Below, in pieces: positions 31,127 through 41,846 of a stretch of DNA of 64,000 nucleotides (positions within the stretch are counted from its first letter, which is position 1; each line of letters opens with the position of its first letter). The notes below the pieces were generated by a model. That model had not been told where the DNA came from. It searched no databases and saw only the letters and a list, made by a program, of their open reading frames with translations. The stretch covers positions 1 to 64,000 of the forward strand of contig JAUXYA010000034.1 of the NCBI GenBank assembly GCA_030684405.1, read 5' to 3'. Source of the stretch: Burkholderiales bacterium. GTDB lineage: Bacteria > Pseudomonadota > Gammaproteobacteria > Burkholderiales > SG8-41. Made by a program: the position numbers and the translations under genes.

Positions 31127-31200
31127 GATAACACCCCCTAACTGCTTACTGCTTACCGTTTACTGCTCACCGCTTACCGCTCACTACTTACCGCTAACCC
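31127..31200. repeat. Heptamer array abutting the hemH start codon
   Basis: Eight in-register 7-bp units from TAACTGC (31139) to TTACCGC (31188-31194), plus a partial ninth that runs into the hemH ATG (31201). They are preceded by the small GC hairpin GGGGG-ATAACA-CCCCC (around 31122-31138). There is no left partner array. The array leaves no room for a Shine-Dalgarno sequence. Confidence 0.8.
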
Positions 31201-32292
31201 ATGCCCTCTTTCCCGCAAGAACCACCCTACACCCACGGCAGCCTGGCCAAAATCGGCATCCTGCTGGTCAACCTCGGGTCGCCCGAAGCAGCGACGCCCA
31301 GCGCGGTGCGCAGCTACCTGCGCGAATTCCTCTCCGATCCTTACGTGGTCGAAATCCCACGCCCGGTGTGGTGGCTGATCCTCAACCTGATCGTGCTGAC
31401 CACCCGCCCCAAGGCCTCCGCGGAACGCTACGCCCAGGTATGGACTCCGGAGGGTTCGCCGCTGAAAGTGCACACCGAGCGCCAGACTGTGATGCTTCGC
31501 GGCTACCTCGGCGAACGCCTGAAGCAGCCGCATGTGGTCGAATACGCGATGCGCTACGGCAAACCCTCGATTCGCGAAAAACTGGAATCGCTGAAGGCGC
31601 TGGGCTGCGACCGCATCCTGCTGCTGCCGCTGTATCCGCAGTATTCAGCGAGCACCACCGGCACCGTGTTCAACGCCGCCTTTCGCGTGCTCGGCGCGAT
31701 GCGCAACCCACCGGCGCTGCGTACGATCAAGCACTTCCACGATCACGAGGGATACATCAAGGCGGTGGCGCAAAGCATCAATGACGACTGGGTCAGGAAC
31801 GGCCGTGGCGACCATCTGGTGCTGAGTTTCCATGGCGTACCGCGACGCACGCTGGACCAGGGCGACCCCTATCACTGCGAATGCCTGAAGACCGGACGCC
31901 TGATCGCCGAACAAATCGGACTGAAGCCCGACTTCTACACCATCGCTTTCCAGTCCCGCTTCGGCCGTGCCGAATGGCTCAAGCCCTATACCGCGGAAGT
32001 GATCAAGGACCTCGCCGTGAAGAAAGTCGGGCGTGTCGACGTCGCCTGCCCCGGCTTTGTCAGCGACTGTCTGGAAACCCTGGAAGAAATCGCTATCGAA
32101 GCCAAAGTCGAATTCCTCAAGTCGGGCGGCAGGGAGCTGCACTACATTCCCTGCCTCAACGAGCGCGACGACTGGCTGCATGCGCTGAGCGACATCACGC
32201 TGAAAAACCTGCTCGGCTGGAGCAGCAGCGCGACGCCGGACACCCTGAAGGCGTCACGCGACCGCGCCCTCGCACTGGGCGCCAAAATCTAG
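31201..32292 (+). CDS. hemH: Ferrochelatase
   Basis: A 363-residue enzyme that inserts ferrous iron into protoporphyrin IX, the last step of haem synthesis. It has [20 protein letters not shown], the RYGKPSI segment, the metal-binding His region [19 protein letters not shown] and the downstream [18 protein letters not shown] with the conserved Glu. It follows hrcA by 90 bp. No ribosome-binding site is visible, because a repeat array runs up to the ATG. Confidence 0.96.
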   Translation: MPSFPQEPPYTHGSLAKIGILLVNLGSPEAATPSAVRSYLREFLSDPYVVEIPRPVWWLILNLIVLTTRPKASAERYAQVWTPEGSPLKVHTERQTVMLRGYLGERLKQPHVVEYAMRYGKPSIREKLESLKALGCDRILLLPLYPQYSASTTGTVFNAAFRVLGAMRNPPALRTIKHFHDHEGYIKAVAQSINDDWVRNGRGDHLVLSFHGVPRRTLDQGDPYHCECLKTGRLIAEQIGLKPDFYTIAFQSRFGRAEWLKPYTAEVIKDLAVKKVGRVDVACPGFVSDCLETLEEIAIEAKVEFLKSGGRELHYIPCLNERDDWLHALSDITLKNLLGWSSSATPDTLKASRDRALALGAKI

Positions 32293-32499
32293 CCGCCCTG
32301 TAAATATCAATAAAATCAAGTACTTAATAATATATTCTTACCTGCAGTGCAGCGACCAGCGGCTGCAGCATTGGCAATTGCTTCAACGCATCGACTGACT
32401 CGCAACCGTTCACAGCCACCAACAACAAGCACATACCCCGGAAGTTTCGTCTCTAGCTTTGTCGCCGGCTACGAGGCTGCCTGCGCGTTGGAATTGAAC
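32293..32499. other. Gap between hemH and the tctC-like gene
   Basis: 207 bp between the stop of hemH and the stop of the minus-strand TctC-like gene. It contains an AT-rich motif (32311-32327) that recurs elsewhere in the window. I see no clear terminator and no gene. Confidence 0.5.
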
Positions 32500-33486
32500 T
32501 CAAAGCGCGGAAATGCCCGCCTGCTTCACCACCGGCGCCCATTTCCTCTGCTCGCTCACGAGGAAATCCATGAACGCTTGCGGCGACTCCGGCGAAGGCA
32601 GTGAGCTGTCACGCGCAAGCAGTTGCGAAAGCTGCGGCAGCTTGAGCGCCTCGATCAACTCGGAATACAGGCGGTCGAACACCGGCTTAGGCGTGCCAGA
32701 ACGCACCGCGAGACCATTCCAGATCAGGTGTTCGTAGCCTTTCACACCCGATTCGGCGATGGTCGGCACATCGGGGATCAGCGGCCAGCGCTTGGCTGTA
32801 GTTACCGCAACCAAACGCAGCCGCCCCGCCTTGATGTGCGGCATCGACGAGGTAGGATTGTTGAAGGCCACCTGCGTCTCGCCGCTCAGAACTGACGTGG
32901 TCGCCATCGCGCTACCCTTATAAGGCACATGCAGCAGCTTGACCTTCGCCAGCAGATTAAACAGCTCACCACCGAGGTGCGAACCACCGCCCGGGCCCGA
33001 TGATCCGAACGCGATCTGCTCCGGCTTTGCCTTTGCCAGCGCGACCAGGTCGGTGACCTTATGTACCGGCAACGAGGGATGAACAATAAGCCCTCCAGGC
33101 GAAATGCCTATGCGGCTCATGGGCGAAAAATCGCGCAACGTATCGAAAGGCATCTTGGCGTGGAGCAGCGGTGCCATGCTGACGTTGGTGCTGAAAAGGT
33201 AAAGCGTGTAGCCGTCGGCCGGCTGAGACAGCACAACCTGCGAGGCGATGATGGACCCGCCGCCCGGCCTGTTGTCGACGATGACCTGTTGTCCGAAGCG
33301 CTTGCTCAACTCGGCTGCGATCACACGCGCGGCGCCATCGTTGCCGCCACCGGGCGCGAGCGGAACAATCAGCCTGATCTGACGCTCGGGGAAACCCTGC
33401 GCAGCGACCTGCGGCGCTACAGCGGCAGCAAGCAAGGCGATCGTCGTGACCACGATCGTGAAAACCGCGGAGTGGTTAGATTGCAC
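32500..33486 (-). CDS. Bug/TctC-family periplasmic solute-binding protein
   Basis: A 328-residue extracytoplasmic solute receptor of the tripartite tricarboxylate transporter family. I choose the GTG at 33486 because GGAGG lies 7 nt before it and it gives a clean signal peptide (hydrophobic, cut near VAAQG, about residue 30). Family landmarks are IRLIVPLAPGGGNDGAARVI, VIVDNRPGGGSIIAS and FGSSGPGGGSHLGGELFN. Neither TctA nor TctB is nearby. It overlaps the SDR stop by 11 bp, so it is co-transcribed with it and probably binds the substrate or a related carboxylate. Confidence 0.88.
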   Translation of the reverse strand: MQSNHSAVFTIVVTTIALLAAAVAPQVAAQGFPERQIRLIVPLAPGGGNDGAARVIAAELSKRFGQQVIVDNRPGGGSIIASQVVLSQPADGYTLYLFSTNVSMAPLLHAKMPFDTLRDFSPMSRIGISPGGLIVHPSLPVHKVTDLVALAKAKPEQIAFGSSGPGGGSHLGGELFNLLAKVKLLHVPYKGSAMATTSVLSGETQVAFNNPTSSMPHIKAGRLRLVAVTTAKRWPLIPDVPTIAESGVKGYEHLIWNGLAVRSGTPKPVFDRLYSELIEALKLPQLSQLLARDSSLPSPESPQAFMDFLVSEQRKWAPVVKQAGISAL

Positions 33487-34267
33487 GGGAGCGTCCTCCA
33501 TCGACGTTGATGGCACAGCCGTTGATCATTCCGGCGCGCACCGAAGCAAGGAACACCGTCAAGTCGGCGACGTCCTCGGGCTTTACGACGCGCCCCATCG
33601 GCACGTCTGCGGTCAGTTCTTGCTCCGCCTCGACAAGGGAAATACCTTTCTCCTTCGCACGGATACCTACGAGTTCGGTCCAGCGCCCGGTATCGGTCGA
33701 ACCGGGGCAGATCGCATTGACTGTGACACCGGATGGCCCGAACTCGTTGGCCATAGCCTTGGTAATACTCAGAGTGCCGAGGTTGATCGGCCCCGACATG
33801 ACCTGCACGCCATGCGGCTCACGTCCGCGCGTCCCCGACATGTGAATCACGCGAGCCTGATCAGACTTCTTCAGGTACGGCATCGTCTCACGCGTCATGC
33901 GGATCAGACCCAGCGGCTTGACCGCGAAATACTCTTCCCACAGATGATCCGGGATCTCGGCGAGCCGGCCGCGGTAGGCACCGCCAGCACAGTTGACCAG
34001 GATGTCGACGCCGCCCAGTTGCGCGACCGCCTTCTCCACAGCCGGCTTGATCGCTTTCGCATCGGCGACGTCCAACTCGATTTCCGCGATGCGCAGCTGC
34101 GGATGCTTGTCGCGCAGTTCGGCGGCCACAGCGTTGATGCGCGCCATGTCGCGGCCGAACAGTCCGAGATTGACACCCTCTGTCGCCAGCGCCATGGCGA
34201 TTGAACGGCCGATACCACGACTGGCGCCAGTGATGAAGGCGGTACGTCCACTTAGATTTAGATCCAT
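33476..34267 (-). CDS. SDR-family oxidoreductase
   Basis: A 263-residue short-chain dehydrogenase/reductase. I choose ATG 34267 (MDLNLSGRTAFITGASRGIG), with GGAG 7 nt upstream; a longer frame has no support. The cofactor loop is TGASRGIG, the NAG-like motif is NCAGG, and the catalytic Ser region is HMSGTRG. The usual YxxxK is not in its standard form: the stretch NLGTLSITKAMANEFG has ITK where YxxxK is expected (the Tyr is missing). The substrate is unknown. Divergent from the LysR gene. Confidence 0.83.
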   Translation of the reverse strand: MDLNLSGRTAFITGASRGIGRSIAMALATEGVNLGLFGRDMARINAVAAELRDKHPQLRIAEIELDVADAKAIKPAVEKAVAQLGGVDILVNCAGGAYRGRLAEIPDHLWEEYFAVKPLGLIRMTRETMPYLKKSDQARVIHMSGTRGREPHGVQVMSGPINLGTLSITKAMANEFGPSGVTVNAICPGSTDTGRWTELVGIRAKEKGISLVEAEQELTADVPMGRVVKPEDVADLTVFLASVRAGMINGCAINVDGGRSRAI

Positions 34268-34336
34268 GTTTTCTCCACAATTGCTCGCGACCGGCGGGCG
34301 CTTTTGCGCCCCCCCGAAGCCGGCTAAGGCGGCGAC

Positions 34337-34342
34337 TATAAT
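34337..34342 (+). promoter_or_regulatory. Perfect -10 box upstream of the LysR gene
   Basis: TATAAT lies 72 bp before the LysR start in the divergent region. No convincing -35 is found 16-18 bp upstream, so activation by a regulator is possible. A hairpin (GGGCGC-TTTT-GCGCCC, 34296-34311) lies just upstream, on the SDR side. Confidence 0.5.
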
Positions 34343-34413
34343 AGGCGCCCCCACCCCCAGGTAAAGCGAAAAATGTTTACGTCGTCGCAACTTATTTTCA
34401 TGCTGCACCGCAG

Positions 34414-35319
34414 ATGACTCCCGGCCTGCCCCCGCTGAACACGCTGGTTGCGTTCGAGGCTGCGGCGCGGCTGCACAGCTTCGTCAAGGCCGCGCGCGAA
34501 CTGCACGTTACCGCGAGCGCGATCAGCCATCGCATCAAGCTGCTCGAGCAGCACTACAACACGCGTTTCTTCATCCGCGACAAGCAGAGCCTGTCGCTAA
34601 CGCGCGAAGGCTCGGTGTTCCTCAAGGCCGTGCTCGATGCACTACTGATATTGCGTTCGGCCTCTATTTGTCTGAAGCAGGACAATCAAAAGACCATCCG
34701 CATCAATGTATCTACGGCGCTCGCCAACAAATGGCTCGCCCACCGGCTTGACGGTTACTATCGGGAACATGACGACGCCCGCCTGGAAATCCGCGCGGTG
34801 CACCACACTGCGCTCAATGAACTCTCCGATCTGCGCTCTGGTGAAGTCGACCTCGCGATCCGCTACTGCCGCGCCGGCGACTGGCGAAGCTTCAAGAAAA
34901 TCCGACTGTTGTCAGTGAGGGTATTCCCGGTATGCAATCCAGGCTACAAATCGCGGCACCGGCTGAAAACACCTCGCGATCTCGCCAGAGCCACGTTGCT
35001 ACGCTCCCCGCGCGACCCCTGGGAGCCGTGGTTCCGCAGTGCCGGCGTGAAGACCCCCCCTGTCGCGGCCGGCACTGAGTTCAGTGACGCGGGACTGCTG
35101 TTAAGTGCCGCGATCGGCGGCCAAGGCGTGGCTCTCGCGCGCGACGTACTGGTTGAAGAAGACGTCTCGGTCGGCCGACTGGTGCGTCTGTTCAAGCACA
35201 GCGTGTCCACCGATTCCGCTTACTACGCGCTGCATCCCTCTGGCAGTGCCTTGCGTCCCGAAGTCAAAGCCTTCGTCGAATGGCTAACATCCGAATCCAG
35301 CGTCAAGCATGAGCGGTAA
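34414..35319 (+). CDS. LysR-family regulator (GcvA-like)
   Basis: A 301-residue regulator. The N-terminal helix-turn-helix is LNTLVAFEAAARLHSFVKAA followed by ELHVTASAISHRIKLLEQHY; the remainder is a LysR substrate-binding domain. It resembles the GcvA subgroup (LPPLNTLVAFEAAARLHSF). It is divergently transcribed from the SDR-TctC pair over a 146-bp shared region, the usual layout when the regulator controls that operon. The inducer is unknown. Confidence 0.88.
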   Translation: MTPGLPPLNTLVAFEAAARLHSFVKAARELHVTASAISHRIKLLEQHYNTRFFIRDKQSLSLTREGSVFLKAVLDALLILRSASICLKQDNQKTIRINVSTALANKWLAHRLDGYYREHDDARLEIRAVHHTALNELSDLRSGEVDLAIRYCRAGDWRSFKKIRLLSVRVFPVCNPGYKSRHRLKTPRDLARATLLRSPRDPWEPWFRSAGVKTPPVAAGTEFSDAGLLLSAAIGGQGVALARDVLVEEDVSVGRLVRLFKHSVSTDSAYYALHPSGSALRPEVKAFVEWLTSESSVKHER

Positions 35320-35329
35320 CGGCTGCGCC

Positions 35330-36031
35330 TCAGCCGGCAAGCATTACCTGTGCCCGCGTCAACAGGTCTGTACGCTCGCTGCCGGAACGCCGCATCAGTG
35401 CCATACGCCACAGCGGAAACAGATTGTGTTCTTCCCGGTACTCATGCTTCGCCAGCGTGCCGGACAGGATGGCGCAATAGACCGCCAGTTCCGACACGTC
35501 GACAGGCGCGGCCGCCAGCACATCTTCCACCAGCGCGAGTTGTTGCGCGATCTCGCGATGCTCGCGCAGCATCACACCCGGCGGCTCGTCGGCTGCGGCA
35601 CGGTCCGCACCGAGGCTGATGGCGAGCACACCGTCCTCGAAACCAACATGCCGCTTCAGCATGGCCGCAAATTCCCGCAGCAGCGGCGCCGCAGCCGCGG
35701 CATCACCGTGATTGAGCAGCGACAACGCCCGTGCCAGCAGTCCGTCTATGCGTTTGTGGTCGGCCGCCAGCAGCGCCAGCACGTCCGCCGGAGCAACATC
35801 CGCGCGGTGACGCACGGTGACGCGCCAGGCGCCGTCGGCCTCGACGACATCCCAGTGCAGGTTTTCGCGCAGTTGCAGGTTGAGGCTCGCCATCAGCAGC
35901 GCAGGTTCAGCGGCCAGCAGCAGTGTCACTGCAACGCCCGGGCGCACGACCTTGACGCGCTCAAGCGCCGCCCCGGTCAGATGGGCCGGGCGTTCGCCGC
36001 GCAGATCATGAACATGTTCCGGAATAGTCAT
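35330..36031 (-). CDS. DUF2249-hemerythrin fusion protein
   Basis: A 233-residue protein. The N-terminal ~75 residues look like DUF2249 (small TusA/SirA-like fold, ERVKVVRPGVAVTLLLAAEP). The C-terminal part is a hemerythrin HHE four-helix domain with iron-ligand motifs DHKRIDGLL, HVGFEDGVL, LREHREIAQQL and HEYREEHNLFPL. Such domains bind a di-iron centre and O2 or NO; this combination is often found near nitric-oxide or denitrification genes, but none is here. Converges with LysR over 10 bp. Confidence 0.8.
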   Translation of the reverse strand: MTIPEHVHDLRGERPAHLTGAALERVKVVRPGVAVTLLLAAEPALLMASLNLQLRENLHWDVVEADGAWRVTVRHRADVAPADVLALLAADHKRIDGLLARALSLLNHGDAAAAAPLLREFAAMLKRHVGFEDGVLAISLGADRAAADEPPGVMLREHREIAQQLALVEDVLAAAPVDVSELAVYCAILSGTLAKHEYREEHNLFPLWRMALMRRSGSERTDLLTRAQVMLAG

Positions 36032-36074
36032 TAAATATAATTAAAACAGCAGTTTACAAATTAACCCTAAAACC

Positions 36075-36101
36075 CTTGAAATCATCCGGGCTGCCCCAAG
36101 C
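36075..36101 (+). promoter_or_regulatory. Possible sigma-32 promoter of grpE
   Basis: CTTGAAA (36075-36081) followed after 12 nt by CCCCAAG (36094-36100) resembles the sigma-32 consensus CTTGAAA-N(11-16)-CCCCATNT. It lies 40 bp before the grpE ATG. The -35 match is perfect; the -10 matches in CCCCA only. Confidence 0.5.
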
Positions 36102-36140
36102 TGTCAAAGGCTCAATCATCCTCATCGGACAAGAATCGAC

Positions 36141-36686
36141 ATGTCGCAGGAATCGCTGGACCACAAACCCGAGAATACCGCTGAAGCGCCCGCTGCCGAA
36201 AGCAAGCCGGCGCCGGAAATCATGCCCTCGATCGAGGACCTGCTGCGCAAGGCCGAACTCGATGCGCAGGAACACCATGACGCCTGGCTGCGCGCCAAGG
36301 CCGAAACCGAGAACATCCGCAAGCGCGCCGTGCTCGACGTGGCCAACGCGCACAAGTACGCGGTTGAGGCCTTCGCCACTGAGCTGCTGGCCGTGCGTGA
36401 CAGTCTCGAAGCGGCGCTGGCCGTCGAGAGGCACACGGTCGAAAACCTGCGCAACGGCACCGAACTGACGCTGAAACAACTCAATGCCGCCTTCGAAAAG
36501 TTCAAGCTCGCCGAAGTCAATCCGGTGGGCGAAAAATTCGACCCCCATCGCCACCAGGCCATCAGCTTGGTCGAGGCCGACGCCGAGCCGAATACCGTGG
36601 TGCAGGTGCTGCAGAAGGGTTACCTGCTGCACGACCGCGTGGTGCGGCCGGCGCTGGTCACCGTGGCCAAGGCGCGGGACGCTTGA
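36141..36686 (+). CDS. grpE: Nucleotide exchange factor GrpE
   Basis: A 181-residue co-chaperone that releases ADP from DnaK. It has an N-terminal coiled coil (about residues 33-85, [18 protein letters not shown] and so on) and the C-terminal beta domain with [18 protein letters not shown] and [20 protein letters not shown]. The length is normal. It is the first gene of the grpE-dnaK-dnaJ chaperone group. Confidence 0.96.
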   Translation: MSQESLDHKPENTAEAPAAESKPAPEIMPSIEDLLRKAELDAQEHHDAWLRAKAETENIRKRAVLDVANAHKYAVEAFATELLAVRDSLEAALAVERHTVENLRNGTELTLKQLNAAFEKFKLAEVNPVGEKFDPHRHQAISLVEADAEPNTVVQVLQKGYLLHDRVVRPALVTVAKARDA

Positions 36687-36810
36687 AAAACCCGCGACCG
36701 GCCCCAGCTATCCAATCAAGTCAGCCGGCATAACGATTTATAAAATATTTAATAAAATCAATATCTTATAAATATCCGGCGCAACAATTTCTGAATAACG
36801 AGGTTACGAC

Positions 36811-38742
<1,932 letters not shown>

Positions 38743-38746
38743 CCGC

Positions 38747-38837
38747 GTGAGGAGTAAGGCGTGAGGGGTGAGGGGAAAAATCCCTTCACCCCCTTTGCTT
38801 TTCTGCGTCTTACGCCTCTCGCCTAACGCTTCACGAA
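38747..38837. repeat. Inverted heptamer element between dnaK and dnaJ
   Basis: The left array (38747-38774) is GTGAGGA GTAAGGC GTGAGGG GTGAGGG; it begins 4 bp after the dnaK stop. The right array (38810-38837) is TTACGCC TCTCGCC TAACGCT TCACGAA, ending 6 bp before the dnaJ ATG. It fills most of the dnaK-dnaJ gap. Confidence 0.75.
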
Positions 38838-38843
38838 AAGCAA

Positions 38844-39968
38844 ATGGCCAAAAAAGACTATTACGAAGTGCTGGGTGTCAACCGCGACGCCTCCGAGGAC
38901 GACCTGAAGAAGGCCTATCGCAAGCTTGCGATGAAATGGCATCCGGACCGCAACCCGGACAACCCCAAGGCCGAGGAACATTTCAAGGAAGCCACGGAAG
39001 CCTACGAGGTACTGACCGATCCGCAAAAGCGCACGGCCTATGATCAGTTCGGCCATGCCGGCGTGGATCCCTCTGCGGGCGCCGGCGCGGGTGCCGGATT
39101 CGGCGGTTTTGGTGACGCCTTCGGTGACATTTTTGGCGACATCTTCGGCGGCGGTGGCGGCGGACGGCAGCGCTCGACCGTGTTCCGTGGCGCGGACCTG
39201 CGCTACAACCTAGAGGTTTCCCTGGAAGACGCGGCCCGTGGCACGGAGACGCGCATCCGCATCCCGGCAATGGAAGAGTGTGAAACCTGCCATGGCACGG
39301 GCGCGAAGCCGGGCACCCAGCCGACCACCTGCACGACCTGTGGCGGCCACGGCCAGGTACGCATGCAGCAGGGCTTCTTCTCGATCCAGCAGACCTGCCC
39401 GCGTTGTCATGGCACCGGAAAAATGGTGGCCAACCCCTGCAGCCCCTGCTCCGGCAGCGGCCGCATCAAGAAACAGAAAACCCTGGCGGTAAAAATACCG
39501 GCGGGTGTCGATGAAGGCGACCGCATCCGCCTCTCGGGCGAAGGTGAGGCCGGCGTCAACGGCGGGCCATCCGGCGACCTCTATGTGGTAATCCAGATCA
39601 AGCAGCACGGGGTATTCACCCGCGACCACAACGACCTGCACTGCGAGATGCCGGTGTCCTTCACCACTGCGGCGCTGGGCGGGGAAATCGAAATTCCGAC
39701 GCTCGACGGTTACGCAAAAATAAAAATTCCCGCAGAAACCCAGAGCGGCAAGGTTTTCCGGCTGCGCGGCAAGGGCATCAAGGGCGTGCGTTCAAGCACC
39801 CATGGCGACCTGCTTTGCCACGTCGTAGTCGAAACCCCGATCAAGCTGACACCACGCCAGCGCGAATTGCTGGAGGAATTCGAGGCAATCAGCGTCAAAG
39901 ACTCGGCGCGCCACAATCCGCGCGCGAAGTCGTGGATGGACCGGGTCAAGGAGTTCTTCGCGGAGTAA
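38844..39968 (+). CDS. dnaJ: Chaperone DnaJ (Hsp40)
   Basis: A 374-residue class I DnaJ. The J-domain has the HPD motif ([17 protein letters not shown]), followed by a Gly/Phe-rich region (about residues 70-105). Four zinc-binding CxxCxGxG repeats are present: [24 protein letters not shown] and CSPCSGSG. It stimulates DnaK ATPase activity. It lies 101 bp downstream of dnaK, the gap being a heptamer element. No Shine-Dalgarno is obvious before the ATG. Confidence 0.97.
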   Translation: MAKKDYYEVLGVNRDASEDDLKKAYRKLAMKWHPDRNPDNPKAEEHFKEATEAYEVLTDPQKRTAYDQFGHAGVDPSAGAGAGAGFGGFGDAFGDIFGDIFGGGGGGRQRSTVFRGADLRYNLEVSLEDAARGTETRIRIPAMEECETCHGTGAKPGTQPTTCTTCGGHGQVRMQQGFFSIQQTCPRCHGTGKMVANPCSPCSGSGRIKKQKTLAVKIPAGVDEGDRIRLSGEGEAGVNGGPSGDLYVVIQIKQHGVFTRDHNDLHCEMPVSFTTAALGGEIEIPTLDGYAKIKIPAETQSGKVFRLRGKGIKGVRSSTHGDLLCHVVVETPIKLTPRQRELLEEFEAISVKDSARHNPRAKSWMDRVKEFFAE

Positions 39969-40040
39969 TCAGGCCTGTTCAGCCACCGAACGGCAGCGGT
40001 GATAAGCTAGGGCGCATGACTACCCGGAACTGCATGCGCG

Positions 40041-40544
40041 ATGAAATTTACCAGTTTCGACGCCCTGATTAAGGCGCTGGACACCGGGGGCGTCCGCTAT
40101 CTGATTGCCGGCGGACTTGCAGTCAATGCTTACGGCTATCTGCGGTTCACCAGAGACGTCGATGTGGTCATCCAGATGCTGCCGGACAATATCGGACGCG
40201 CCTTCTCGGCCTTAAACCGCATCGGATACAGCCCGGTGGTTCCCGTCACTGCGGAACAGTTCGCGGATGCTTCGCAACGCGAGCGCCGGATATGCGACAA
40301 GGGCATGAAAGTGCTGCAATTCTGGAGCGACGCCCACCGCGAAACGCCGGTAGACATGTTCGTCATCGAGCCTTTTGACTTCGAACAGGAATACGGCGTA
40401 TCGCTGGACAAGCCCTTGGGCGACATTCATGTCCGCTTCGTTTCGATTCCCACACTGATCCGGATGAAGGAAACCGCGGGCCGCCCGCAGGACAAGCTGG
40501 ACATCGAAGAACTGCGTCTGCTGCACCCGGACCATGGCCGCTGA
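40041..40544 (+). CDS. AbiEii/MNT-like nucleotidyltransferase
   Basis: A 167-residue protein with a nucleotidyltransferase fold. The GG motif with the paired Asp (IAGGLAVNAYGYLRFTRDVD, residues about 22-41) is typical of the family, and a third acidic residue lies in TPVDMFVIE. Proteins of this group are often one half of toxin-antitoxin pairs. The next gene overlaps it by 11 bp. It stands 72 bp after dnaJ. The family is fairly clear, the specific function not. Confidence 0.78.
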   Translation: MKFTSFDALIKALDTGGVRYLIAGGLAVNAYGYLRFTRDVDVVIQMLPDNIGRAFSALNRIGYSPVVPVTAEQFADASQRERRICDKGMKVLQFWSDAHRETPVDMFVIEPFDFEQEYGVSLDKPLGDIHVRFVSIPTLIRMKETAGRPQDKLDIEELRLLHPDHGR

Positions 40545-40740
40545 CCTGCCGGACATTGAGGATTTCGACTGGAGCCTGACAACCTGGGAAGGCTCCCGCC
40601 GGGAGCAACTCCGACGCTGGGCCCTGCTTTCGCTGGAGGAAATGATTCGCGCCCAGGAGGACATGGCCGACCTCGCTGAGCGTTTTTCGGAAATGCGTGC
40701 TGCCGAGCATTCCCCCAGGGATGGCACTCCACGGACTTGA
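40534..40740 (+). CDS. Small protein paired with the nucleotidyltransferase
   Basis: A 68-residue charged protein (MAADLPDIEDFDWSLTTWEG then a Glu/Arg-rich stretch with SLEEMIRAQEDMADLAERF, a probable amphipathic helix). It is not recognisable by family. Its start lies inside the last codons of the nucleotidyltransferase gene, so the two are translated together. By position it is a candidate antitoxin or partner; this is inference. Confidence 0.6.
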   Translation: MAADLPDIEDFDWSLTTWEGSRREQLRRWALLSLEEMIRAQEDMADLAERFSEMRAAEHSPRDGTPRT

Positions 40741-40807
40741 ACCGGCGCACAACTGATTGGCGCCCTTCAGCACATACCTCCGCTTCCCCCTGACCACCGG
40801 ATGCTGC

Positions 40808-41767
40808 GTGAATATTGAAACCACTCTGCCGGCTTACTCAGATGGCGAACTTTCTGCGCTGACAGTTTCTGAACTGCTGGACCTGCTGGCGCGGGACGAA
40901 GACCGTGTCCCGCGCAACGTTATTGACGCATGCTCGCGGCGCGGAGCCGCCATGGTGAGTGCGCTGGGCGAACTGCTCGACCGCGGCGACGCCTGGGTGC
41001 CGGAGCACAGTGACGGCCAATGGTGGCGCGCACTGCACACTGCAATGATCCTTGGCCTGATGTCCGGCGAAGCGGCGGGAGAACTGCTGGTGCGCTGCAT
41101 GCGCCGCATCTCTGACGAAGACGACGAAAACCTGGAGGACTGGCTGGCAGAACACTGGCCCGTGTTCTTCGGCAACAAGCCGGCCAGCCTGATGGCCGCC
41201 CTGCGCGGCATCAGCGATGATCGCAATCGTTACTGGTACGGTCGCGTCACCGCCAACGCGGCTCAGATGGGCCTGGCACAACAGCTTGGCGCTGCCGCGG
41301 TGGACGAATTGCTGGTGCGACTGGCAGCTGCAGCGGCGGATGAGACCGAGGACTGGGACTTCCGCCTGTTGACCGCCATCACGCTGCTCGACTTTCCGCG
41401 GCCACAACACCGGAAGCTGCTGGAAAATTTGGCAAAGCGACAGAAACACCCGGGAGCGATCTTTGGTCTGGAAGAAATCGAAAAGGCCTACGGCACGCCC
41501 GGCTACCTCGTAGCGCAGGATCGAATTAGGCGAGACCCCTGGGACTTCTACCAACCGGCTGCGATCGCCGAGAGGCAGAGCCGCTGGGACCGCGAAGACC
41601 GCGAGGCGCGAGAACGCGCGGCACGCGGAGAACCCCCGGAAGAGGACGTCGGGGACTATGACTTACTGGAGCCCTATGTTCGAGATACCCCGAAGATCGG
41701 TCGCAACGATCTTTGTCCCTGCGGCAGCGGAAAAAAATACAAGAAATGCTGCCTCAGTGAATCCTGA
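40808..41767 (+). CDS. DUF1186-like protein with C-terminal SEC-C motif
   Basis: A 319-residue protein. I prefer the GTG at 40808 ([18 protein letters not shown]); the upstream TTG at 40757 would add 17 residues without obvious merit. The C-terminus is a zinc-binding SEC-C motif: [16 protein letters not shown], as at the end of SecA. The rest is helical, with HEAT-like spacing and resembling DUF1186. The function is unknown. Confidence 0.7.
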   Translation: MNIETTLPAYSDGELSALTVSELLDLLARDEDRVPRNVIDACSRRGAAMVSALGELLDRGDAWVPEHSDGQWWRALHTAMILGLMSGEAAGELLVRCMRRISDEDDENLEDWLAEHWPVFFGNKPASLMAALRGISDDRNRYWYGRVTANAAQMGLAQQLGAAAVDELLVRLAAAAADETEDWDFRLLTAITLLDFPRPQHRKLLENLAKRQKHPGAIFGLEEIEKAYGTPGYLVAQDRIRRDPWDFYQPAAIAERQSRWDREDREARERAARGEPPEEDVGDYDLLEPYVRDTPKIGRNDLCPCGSGKKYKKCCLSES

Positions 41768-41846
41768 TGCCAGCGCGGAAACTCCCGGTCAAACAGCCTC
41801 CGCGCCCGACGATGTGAATCGATAAATACTCTTCAGCCCGTCAAGC

